Shown one piece after another: positions 7,253 through 13,405 of a DNA stretch of 22,920 nucleotides (position 1 is the first letter of the stretch; each line of letters begins with the position of its first letter). Below the pieces are notes generated by a model that was given only the letters and a program-made list of their open reading frames with translations, searched no databases and was not told the DNA's origin. A program made the translations under genes and the position numbers. The DNA lies in contig CAMVAG010000010.1 in the NCBI GenBank assembly GCA_947165405.1, positions 1-22,920 on the forward strand. The letters are read 5' to 3'. The DNA is from an uncultured Selenomonadales bacterium. GTDB taxonomy: Bacteria; Bacillota; Negativicutes; Selenomonadales; Selenomonadaceae.

Positions 7253-8071
7253 ATGAAAAAATTTTTTGTCACCGGCTTTTTGGCAGGAACCATGCTTTTC
7301 AACACGGCGTCAACTTTTGCTGCTCCCGCGCCCGCTAAAGACCGCGAGACAATTTATCAAATCGCCTTGCTTCAATCGTTGGCAATGGGCTACTTCGACG
7401 GCTCAATTTCCGTTAAAGATTTAAAGACTCAAGGCGACACGGGCATCGGAACTTTCACGGGACTCAACGGCGAAATGATTGTCCTCGACGGCGTCGTTTA
7501 TCGGGCGAATCGCGATTGCAAGATAAACGTCATGGGCGACAAGGAAGGCGTGCCTTTCTCGAACGTCACCTTTTTTGAAAAAGATTTTTCCGTCAAACTT
7601 GCCGATGTTGCCGACAAAGCCGCGTTTGAAAAAATTCTAGACGAGGCAGTCGAAAAGCACGGGCGCAACAGTTTTTATATGGTCAAGGTCAGCGGCACGT
7701 TCAATGAAATTTTGATTCGCAGTGAGGAAGGCGTGAAGGAACCACCTTATCCGACTTTGGTCGAGGCTTTGAAGACTCAAAACGAAATTACGCCCAAAAA
7801 TATCAGCGGCACGATTGTCGGCTTGTATTGTCCCGATTTTATGAGTTCGCTCAATTCGACGGGCTGGCACTTCCATTTCATTTCCGCTGATAAAAAAATC
7901 GGCGGACACGTTCTCGGCTTGAACTTGAAGAGCGGCGAGGCTCAATTCGATAAGACCGACGCTTTCAAAATGGACGTGCCCAAGAAGAAAAATTTCCACG
8001 CGCTGAACTTCAAAACCAACATGACGGAAGAGATTCGCAAAGCTGAACAGGACGTTCAAGGAGGAAAATAA
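7253..8071 (+). CDS. budA: Acetolactate decarboxylase with an N-terminal signal peptide
   Basis: A 272-residue alpha-acetolactate decarboxylase, the enzyme that turns 2-acetolactate into acetoin. The zinc site is visible as HFH plus GGH: His206, His208 and His219, the same 2- and 11-residue spacing as His194/196/207 of the Brevibacillus enzyme. Other family blocks are GIGTFTGLNGEMIVLDG (64-80), EPPYPTLVEAL (163-173) and GTIVGLYCPDF (186-196). Residues 1-23 form a signal peptide (MKKFFVTGFLAG, hydrophobic core, then TFAA), so the protein should be exported to the periplasm or beyond. Start ATG 7253 follows TTGGAGGTT; an upstream in-frame extension lacks a ribosome site. The last codons (QGGK) contain the gatA ribosome site, coupling it to gatA. 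No acetolactate synthase is nearby. Confidence 0.9.
   Translation: MKKFFVTGFLAGTMLFNTASTFAAPAPAKDRETIYQIALLQSLAMGYFDGSISVKDLKTQGDTGIGTFTGLNGEMIVLDGVVYRANRDCKINVMGDKEGVPFSNVTFFEKDFSVKLADVADKAAFEKILDEAVEKHGRNSFYMVKVSGTFNEILIRSEEGVKEPPYPTLVEALKTQNEITPKNISGTIVGLYCPDFMSSLNSTGWHFHFISADKKIGGHVLGLNLKSGEAQFDKTDAFKMDVPKKKNFHALNFKTNMTEEIRKAEQDVQGGK
8058..8064 (+). promoter_or_regulatory. gatA ribosome site inside the end of budA
   Basis: AAGGAGG lies in the last codons of the decarboxylase gene, 8 bp before the TTG start of gatA at 8073. It fixes that start and implies coupled translation. Confidence 0.8.
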
Positions 8072-8072
8072 T

Positions 8073-9497
8073 TTGACATTATACGACAAGACGGCGCATG
8101 AGTTGCACGAACTTTTGACGACGAAAAAAATTTCGGCGGCGGAATTGACCGGCGATGTTTTGGCGCGTGTCGACGAGGTCGAGGATAAAATCGGCGCGTA
8201 TCTCACAATCACTCGTGACAAAGCGACGGCTCAAGCAAAAGCTGTCGACGACAAAATTAATCGCGGCGAGGCGATTGCTCCGCTTGAAGGCATTCCCTGC
8301 GCGATTAAGGACAACATTTGCACGAAGGGAATCAAGACGACTTGCGCCTCGAAGATTCTTGAAAATTTTATCCCGCCCTACGACGCGACCGCTTATAAAA
8401 AATTGTCCGCCTCGATTTTAATCGGCAAGACCAATCTCGACGAATTCGCTATGGGCAGCTCGACCGAAAACTCTGCTTTTCACACGACGCACAATCCTCA
8501 CGACTTGGAACGCGTTGCGGGCGGAAGTTCGGGCGGAAGTGCTGCGGCAGTTGCGGGCGGCGAGGCAATTTTTTCACTCGGCTCGGATACCGGCGGCTCG
8601 ATTCGTCAGCCGGCAAGTTTCTGCGGCGTTATCGGCTTCAAGCCCACCTACGGAAGAGTTTCACGCTACGGACTTGTTGCTTTTGCCTCCTCGCTTGACC
8701 AAATCGGTTCCTTTACTCACGACGTGACGGATTGCGCCCTCGTGCTCAATGCCATTTGCGGTCATGATGAAATGGATTCGACTTCCTCCGCCGCGTCTGT
8801 TCCCGACTTCACAAAAGCACTCGTCGCCGACGTTAAAGGTTTGAAAATCGGTTTGCCCAAAGAATATTTCGTAAAAGGCATCGACCCCGAAATTGAAAGT
8901 GCCGTTCGCCTCGTCGCAAAAAAATTTGAATCACTCGGCGCGGAGATTATCGAATTGAGTTTGCCGCACACCGAATACGCAATCGCAACTTACTATCTGA
9001 TTGCGCCCGCCGAAGCCGCCACGAATCTTGAACGCTACGACGGTGTAAGTTACGGCGCAAGAGTCGACGGCGCGGACGTTGTCGAAATGATGACGAACAC
9101 CCGCACGGAAAAATTCGGCGCGGAAGTCAAGCGGCGAATCATGATTGGCAACTACGCTTTGAGCGCGGGCTACTACGACGCCTATTATCTGAAGGCTCTC
9201 AAAGTTCGGACGCTGATTCAAAAAGATTTCACCGACGCTTTCAAGAAAGTCGATTTGATTCTCACACCGACGACGCCCAATGTTTCTTTCAAAGTGGGCG
9301 AAATGATTTCCGACCCGCTCAAGATGTACTTGCAGGATATTTGCACGGTGCCGGTTAATCTTGCGGGCTTGCCGGGCATTTCAATTCCTTGCGGCTTCAC
9401 GAAAGACAAACTCCCGATTGGTTTTCAACTTATCGGCAAGGCACTCGACGAGGCAACAATTTTAAAAGCATCGTTCGCTTACGAGATTAGTGGTTAG
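8073..9497 (+). CDS. gatA: Asp/Glu-tRNA amidotransferase subunit A (GatA), 3' end altered
   Basis: A 474-residue amidase-signature enzyme that releases ammonia from glutamine for the GatB transamidation. The Ser-cisSer-Lys triad is Lys79 (CAIKDN), Ser152 (GGSSGGSA) and Ser176 (GSDTGGSIRQPA). The start is TTG at 8073 with AAGGAGG upstream. The end is odd. The codons for SFAYE (9471-9485) are followed by ISG-stop, read from TTAGTGG repeats. The same 15 bases recur at 9665-9679, where they continue in frame as HSVL-stop. I infer that the original protein ended SFAYEHSVL and that an insertion replaced the last four residues with three. GatA normally ends in a flexible tail after an AFEQ/AYE-type helix, so function is probably kept. 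gatB does not follow. Confidence 0.95.
   Translation: MTLYDKTAHELHELLTTKKISAAELTGDVLARVDEVEDKIGAYLTITRDKATAQAKAVDDKINRGEAIAPLEGIPCAIKDNICTKGIKTTCASKILENFIPPYDATAYKKLSASILIGKTNLDEFAMGSSTENSAFHTTHNPHDLERVAGGSSGGSAAAVAGGEAIFSLGSDTGGSIRQPASFCGVIGFKPTYGRVSRYGLVAFASSLDQIGSFTHDVTDCALVLNAICGHDEMDSTSSAASVPDFTKALVADVKGLKIGLPKEYFVKGIDPEIESAVRLVAKKFESLGAEIIELSLPHTEYAIATYYLIAPAEAATNLERYDGVSYGARVDGADVVEMMTNTRTEKFGAEVKRRIMIGNYALSAGYYDAYYLKALKVRTLIQKDFTDAFKKVDLILTPTTPNVSFKVGEMISDPLKMYLQDICTVPVNLAGLPGISIPCGFTKDKLPIGFQLIGKALDEATILKASFAYEISG
9471..9485 (+). repeat. 15-bp direct repeat, left copy (inside gatA)
   Basis: TCGTTCGCTTACGAG encodes the SFAYE of GatA. An exact copy lies at 9665-9679 and the two bracket a 179-bp repeat-rich segment, as a target-site duplication would. 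Confidence 0.8.
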
Positions 9498-9664
9498 TGG
9501 TTAGAGTGTGTTGGTAAATTCAAAAGTAGCGGTTGGCGATTGCCCGGCCGTCATGGATGACGGCCGCCGGCGTTAAAAACATGGATGTTTTTATAGCCGG
9601 TCTAACGCCCTTTTCTTTTGCTACTTTTCTTTTGGGCGCAGCAAAAGAAAAGTAGAAGATACAT
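9486..9664 (+). mobile_element. Inserted composite repeat: heptads plus three CATGG-type hairpins
   Basis: A 179-bp segment between two exact 15-bp direct repeats. From left: TTAGTGG heptads (9487-9507); hairpin I, 10-bp stem 9545-9554/9557-9566 around GG in CATGGATG; hairpin II, CCGGC/GCCGG (9567-9571/9596-9600) enclosing AAAAACAT-GG-ATGTTTTT; hairpin III, 14-bp stem CTACTTTTCTTTTG (9621-9634) with its complement 9642-9655. It encodes no transposase, so if mobile it would be a non-autonomous element. A related copy in the opposite orientation lies at 11860-12023. Confidence 0.65.
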
Positions 9665-9679
9665 TCGTTCGCTTACGAG
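9665..9679 (+). repeat. 15-bp direct repeat, right copy (ancestral gatA 3' end)
   Basis: An exact copy of 9471-9485. Read in the gatA frame it continues CAC AGC GTC TTG TAA, giving an alternative GatA ending HSVL-stop at 9692-9694. This supports the idea that gatA originally ran through here. Confidence 0.75.
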
Positions 9680-9688
9680 CACAGCGTC

Positions 9689-9717
9689 TTGTAATTTTAA
9701 CGTCGCTGTGTTAATAT
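9689..9717 (+). promoter_or_regulatory. Promoter of tig
   Basis: -35 TTGTAA (9689-9694), 17-bp spacer, -10 TAATAT (9712-9717). The -35 box overlaps the reconstructed original gatA stop codon. The start point would be near 9724, about 30 nt before the tig start. Confidence 0.6.
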
Positions 9718-9741
9718 AAATGCCGCATTGCACAAACAAAT

Positions 9742-9747
9742 GGGAGG
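9742..9747 (+). promoter_or_regulatory. Ribosome site deciding the TTG start of tig
   Basis: GGGAGG lies 8 bp before TTG at 9756. The longer frame opening at 9720 has no such site and would add residues upstream of the conserved N-terminus. Confidence 0.75.
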
Positions 9748-9755
9748 TTAAAGTT

Positions 9756-11168
9756 TTGAAACTGACTCAAAAAAAAATAGACGACTACACGCTTGAATTG
9801 ACGATTACGGAGGCGGCGGAAGAATTTTCCAAAGCGATAAAGCAAGCCGCAAAAGTTTTAAGTGAGCGCGTGACGATTCGCGGCTTCCGCAAAGGCAGCA
9901 ACATTCCCGTCAAAATTCTTGAGGCTCATCTTGGCAAAGGTGCAATCGTCAACGAGGCAAGCGAAATTTTATTGCAAAATTCCTCGCGCAAGGCATTCGG
10001 CATTTTGAATTTGCGCCCCGTCACCGAACCCAAAGCCGACGTTGTCACAAACGAGGAAGGTAAAGATTTTGTCTTCACGTTGACTTTCACGCCCTATCCT
10101 CAAGCGACGCTCGGTCAATACAAAAATCTTTTCGCGGAAAAAGTTGTCGAGCCGGTCACCGACGAAGATGTCGATAAGCAGTTGGAAGACATGCGCGCAC
10201 ACCATGCCAACTTGATTGACGCGGCGGAAGGCGATTCGATTGTCAACGGCGACTTTATCACGCTGGACTACACCGGCACGATTAACGGCGAAAAATTTGC
10301 GGGCGGCGAGGCAAAAGACGCTCCGTTGGAAATCGGCGCGCACAAATTTATCGGCGACTTCGAGGAACAACTTATCGGCTTGAAGGTCGGCGAGGAACGC
10401 ACCGTAAAAGTCACCTTCCCCGACAACTATCACGCCAAAGATCTCGCGGGCAGAGACGCAGAATTTGCCTGCAAGATTGACAGCATTAAACACCGCGAAC
10501 TTCCCGCGCTTGACGACGACTTTGCAAAGAAGGTCAGCACCTTCCAAACGCTTGACGAATACAAAGCCGACATTCGCAAGAACATGGAAGCCAATGCCGC
10601 TCGCCGCGCAGACGAAAATCAACGCCAAGCGGTTCTCGACAAGGCAGTTGAAAATATGAAAGTCGACGTTCCGCCCGTCATGATTGAAAATCGTATCACT
10701 CAAATGATTAACGAACTCGACGCGCAACTTCGTTCGCAAGGCATGAACCTCCAACAATACATGGCGTTTTCGGGATTGGATATGGACAAAATGCGCGAGG
10801 ATTATCGCGAGACGGCCAAGCAAAATGTTCTTACTGACATCATGTTGGAGAAGGTGGCAGCAGCAGAAAAAATTTCCGTCACCGAAGAGGAATTAAATTT
10901 TGAAATTGAAATGATGTCACGGCTCTACAGGACACCGCCGAAACAAATCGTGAAGTTCTTGCAAAGCAACGGACAATTTGAAAGCGTGGTAGCAACGATA
11001 CTTCGCCGCAAGACGATAAAATTTATTTTCGACAACATGGCGACCGACGAGGCTGCGGCTCAAGAAGCGGCGGCTCCTGTGCAAGAGGAAAAAGCCCCTC
11101 AACCTGAAGCGGCACCCGTTGAAGCGGAGGCGACAAAAGTACCCGTTGAGGCAGCGGAAGAAAAATAA
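9756..11168 (+). CDS. tig: Trigger factor (ribosome-bound chaperone and prolyl isomerase)
   Basis: A 470-residue trigger factor that binds at the ribosome exit tunnel and shields new chains. The ribosome-contact signature is GFRKGSNIP (43-51), close to the family GFRxGKxP. The FKBP-type isomerase domain spans about 145-245 (NGDFITLDYTG, then FEEQLIGLKVGEE). The helical chaperone arms follow to about residue 425 (FAKKVSTFQTLDEYKADIRK, PPVMIENRI). The protein is longer than the usual 430 because of an Ala/Glu/Pro-rich acidic tail of roughly 40 residues (EEKAPQPEAAPVEAEA). The TTG start is set by GGGAGG. It heads the tig-clpP-clpX-lon-engB block typical of Firmicutes. Confidence 0.95.
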   Translation: MKLTQKKIDDYTLELTITEAAEEFSKAIKQAAKVLSERVTIRGFRKGSNIPVKILEAHLGKGAIVNEASEILLQNSSRKAFGILNLRPVTEPKADVVTNEEGKDFVFTLTFTPYPQATLGQYKNLFAEKVVEPVTDEDVDKQLEDMRAHHANLIDAAEGDSIVNGDFITLDYTGTINGEKFAGGEAKDAPLEIGAHKFIGDFEEQLIGLKVGEERTVKVTFPDNYHAKDLAGRDAEFACKIDSIKHRELPALDDDFAKKVSTFQTLDEYKADIRKNMEANAARRADENQRQAVLDKAVENMKVDVPPVMIENRITQMINELDAQLRSQGMNLQQYMAFSGLDMDKMREDYRETAKQNVLTDIMLEKVAAAEKISVTEEELNFEIEMMSRLYRTPPKQIVKFLQSNGQFESVVATILRRKTIKFIFDNMATDEAAAQEAAAPVQEEKAPQPEAAPVEAEATKVPVEAAEEK

Positions 11169-11181
11169 GACAGCTGAAAAA

Positions 11182-11217
11182 ATTTTTAAGGGCGTAAATG
11201 CAAACGCCCTTTTTTAA
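11182..11217 (+). terminator. Hairpin terminator between tig and clpP
   Basis: AAGGGCGT (11188-11195) pairs perfectly with ACGCCCTT (11204-11211) around an 8-nt loop, followed by six T. The outer TTTTT/AAAAA can extend the stem. The clpP ribosome site begins only about 10 bp later, so clpP has no room for its own promoter behind it and must depend on read-through or on incomplete termination. Confidence 0.75.
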
Positions 11218-11238
11218 AAACTTTATGAGGTGTTGAAT

Positions 11239-11835
11239 ATGGCTTACTATGTGCCGATGGTTATCGAGAAGACGAGCTACGGCGAACGCGCTTACGATAT
11301 TTATTCGCGCCTGCTCAAAGACAGGATTGTTTTCTTGGGCGGCCCGATAAATGATGACGTTGCCAATTCGGTCGTCGCGCAGCTTTTGTTCCTCGAATCG
11401 GAAGACCCCGACAAGGACATTCATCTTTACATAAACAGTCCCGGCGGAGTCGTCACGGCAGGGCTTGCGATTTACGATACAATGCAGTATATTAAACCTG
11501 ACGTATCGACGATTTGCATAGGGCAGGCGGCGAGCATGGGCAGCTTGCTTTTGACGGCGGGCGCGAAAGGAAAACGATATGCGTTACCTTTGGCGAGGAT
11601 AATGATTCATCAACCGTTGGGCGGAGCGAGCGGTCAATCGACTGATATACAAATTCAAGCAAAAGAAATTTTGAGACTGCGCGAGGTCGGAAACGATATT
11701 CTTTGCAAGCACACGGGACAGCCGCGAGAAAAAGTCATGGCGGACACGGAACGCGACAACTTCATGACGGCAGAGGATGCCAAAGCTTACGGCTTGATTG
11801 ACGACGTGATAACTCGTGCGGTTGCGGTGCAGTGA
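11239..11835 (+). CDS. clpP: ATP-dependent Clp protease proteolytic subunit
   Basis: A 198-residue serine peptidase that forms the double-ring chamber fed by ClpX. The catalytic triad is Ser99 in GQAASMGS, His124 in MIHQPLGG and Asp173 in ERDNFMT. The N-terminus (VPMVIEKTSYGERAYDIYSRLL) and INSPGG block are characteristic. I choose ATG 11239 with GAGGTG 6 bp upstream; an in-frame GTG at 11230 lies inside that ribosome site. It precedes clpX, its unfoldase partner, but the two are separated by a 237-bp gap filled with a structured repeat. Confidence 0.97.
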   Translation: MAYYVPMVIEKTSYGERAYDIYSRLLKDRIVFLGGPINDDVANSVVAQLLFLESEDPDKDIHLYINSPGGVVTAGLAIYDTMQYIKPDVSTICIGQAASMGSLLLTAGAKGKRYALPLARIMIHQPLGGASGQSTDIQIQAKEILRLREVGNDILCKHTGQPREKVMADTERDNFMTAEDAKAYGLIDDVITRAVAVQ

Positions 11836-11859
11836 CGCCCTGTCTTTGAAAGTTTTCTT

Positions 11860-12023
11860 CTACTTTTTCTTTGCATGCCCAAAGAAAAAGTAGCAAAAAG
11901 AAAAGGCACCTCGCGGGGGCGTTTGTCGTTCATGGTTTGGAGGTTGCGATTACCCGCAGCTTGATGTGCCCGCAAAAAAAACTTCCATGTTTTTGTTGCG
12001 GGCGGCGCGCGTCCATGCGCGCC
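11860..12023 (-). repeat. Second copy of the three-hairpin CATGG composite repeat
   Basis: Read on the minus strand this has the same order as the gatA-tig element. Hairpin I is GGCGCGC/GCGCGCC (12023-12017/12010-12004) around ATGGAC. Hairpin II is an 8-bp stem GCCCGCAA/TTGCGGGC (12003-11996/11975-11968) enclosing AAAAACATGG. Hairpin III is a 14-bp stem (11893-11880/11873-11860) of CTACTTTTTCTTTG. Stem bases differ from the first copy yet remain paired, while the CATGGA core and the CTTTTCTTTT-rich third hairpin are kept. The II-III spacer is about 74 nt here against 20 nt in the other copy. I see no flanking direct repeat. Confidence 0.7.
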
Positions 12024-12056
12024 TCTTTTGACAATTAATAATCACTTACCGCTATC

Positions 12057-12064
12057 GGGAGGTG
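12057..12064 (+). promoter_or_regulatory. Ribosome site deciding the clpX start
   Basis: GGGAGGTG lies 8 bp before TTG 12073 and 5 bp before GTG 12070, both in frame. TTG gives the family-like N-terminus MKFGNNRDELRCSFC. The longer frame opening at TTG 12028 lacks a ribosome site. Confidence 0.65.
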
Positions 12065-12072
12065 GGAGTGTG

Positions 12073-13341
12073 TTGAAATTCGGAAATAATCGCGACGAGT
12101 TGCGTTGCTCTTTTTGTGACAAGTCCGAGCACGCCGTAAGAAAATTAATCGCCGGCAAGGGCGTTTATATCTGCGACAGCTGCATTGAGATTTGCAACGA
12201 GATTTTGCAGAGGGATATGGAAGAGGAAGAGAGCTCCGTCGTCGGCACGAATAAATTGCCGAAGCCCAAAGAAATTTGCGCTCGGCTCGACGAATATGTT
12301 ATCGGGCAGGAGGAGGCGAAGAAAACTCTTTCGGTCGCCGTCTACAATCATTACAAAAGAATCGGGCAAGCAAAAAGCGGCAAGTCGGATATCGAATTGC
12401 AGAAGTCGAATATCATGATGATTGGTCCTACGGGTTGCGGCAAGACTCTTCTGGCTCAAACGCTGGCAAAAATTTTGAAGGTACCGCTCGCCATAGTCGA
12501 TGCCAATTCCCTGACGGAGGCGGGCTACGTCGGCGATGATGTCGAAGATGTTTTGCTCGCGCTGGTTCAATCCGCGAACGGTGACATTGTAAAGACGGAA
12601 CGCGGAATCATTTACATTGACGAAATTGACAAAATCGCTCGCAAGCCGGGCATGCACCGTGACATTTCGGGCGAAGGTGTTCAGCAAGCTTTGTTGAAAG
12701 TTTTGGAAGGCACGCAAGTAAATGTTCAAATGCCCTCGCGTCAAGGTCAAATGCAAATGCAACCGCCCGAAACTTTGAAAATTAATACGAAAAATATTTT
12801 GTTCATTTGCGGCGGCGCGTTCAATGACCTCGACAAAATCATAGAGAAACGCACCAAAGGAGCGGCAGTCGGTTTCGGGGCGGCGGTCGAATCAAAAGAC
12901 GAAAAGGATGTCGGAAAAACGTTGCGGGATGTTCAGCCGGACGATTTGATAAATTACGGCTTGATACCCGAATTCGTCGGAAGGTTGCCCGTTGCCGTGA
13001 CTTTGGACGCGCCGGACGAAAATTCTTTGGTTGAAATTTTGACCAAGCCGAAGAATGCATTGGTTAAACAATATCAAAAGCTCATGGAGATGGACGGAGC
13101 CAAACTCAATTTCGAAGACGAGGCATTGCGGCTCATAGCAAAAGAGGCGATTCAACGTAAGACGGGCGCACGCGGCTTGCGTTCCATACTTGAAAGAATC
13201 ATGCGCAACGTGATGTTCGAGGTGCCCAGTGTCGGCGGCAATACCGTTTGCACCGTCACGAAAGAAGACGTTCTCTTTAATCAAGAACCCAAACTTAGAG
13301 CGAATATCAGAAGGACGCGGCGGACTTCTTCTTCGCAATAA
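12073..13341 (+). CDS. clpX: ClpX ATPase unfoldase of the ClpXP protease
   Basis: A 422-residue AAA+ unfoldase that recognises tagged substrates and threads them into ClpP. The N-terminal zinc-binding domain has Cys12, Cys15, Cys34 and Cys37. Walker A is GPTGCGKT (118-125), the pore loop GYVGDDVE, Walker B IIYIDEIDKIARK, and the sensor-2 block RKTGARGLRSILE. The glutamine- and methionine-rich QMPSRQGQMQMQPPE segment sits at the usual variable position. The start is TTG at 12073, with GTG 12070 as an alternative. lon follows after 64 bp. Confidence 0.97.
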   Translation: MKFGNNRDELRCSFCDKSEHAVRKLIAGKGVYICDSCIEICNEILQRDMEEEESSVVGTNKLPKPKEICARLDEYVIGQEEAKKTLSVAVYNHYKRIGQAKSGKSDIELQKSNIMMIGPTGCGKTLLAQTLAKILKVPLAIVDANSLTEAGYVGDDVEDVLLALVQSANGDIVKTERGIIYIDEIDKIARKPGMHRDISGEGVQQALLKVLEGTQVNVQMPSRQGQMQMQPPETLKINTKNILFICGGAFNDLDKIIEKRTKGAAVGFGAAVESKDEKDVGKTLRDVQPDDLINYGLIPEFVGRLPVAVTLDAPDENSLVEILTKPKNALVKQYQKLMEMDGAKLNFEDEALRLIAKEAIQRKTGARGLRSILERIMRNVMFEVPSVGGNTVCTVTKEDVLFNQEPKLRANIRRTRRTSSSQ

Positions 13342-13405
13342 AGGATTCGGAGGCGGCTCAAAAGTTCCCTTCATGAGCATTAAACCGCCGAAGGAGGTTT
13401 TTCAA

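Noticed and set aside
9557..9655. A 32-codon open frame (start MTAAGVKNMDVF) spanning the three hairpins of the gatA-tig element
   Set aside because: It has no ribosome site, lies wholly inside inverted repeats, and the second copy does not keep the frame because of a longer spacer. It is better explained by hairpin structure than by coding.
9969..10823. Minus-strand open frame of 284 codons opposite tig
   Set aside because: It is a shadow of trigger factor with no ribosome site and no family features.
12028..12056. TTGACA at 12028-12033 as the -35 of a clpX promoter
   Set aside because: At 17 bp spacing the matching hexamer is GCTATC, which is a poor -10, and no better one lies at 16-18 bp. 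It may be a remnant, but I cannot support a promoter.
11821..12060. Target-site duplication around the clpP-clpX repeat
   Set aside because: I compared both flanks and found only a 7-base match (GGTTGCG), which is not convincing, so insertion with duplication is claimed only for the gatA copy.
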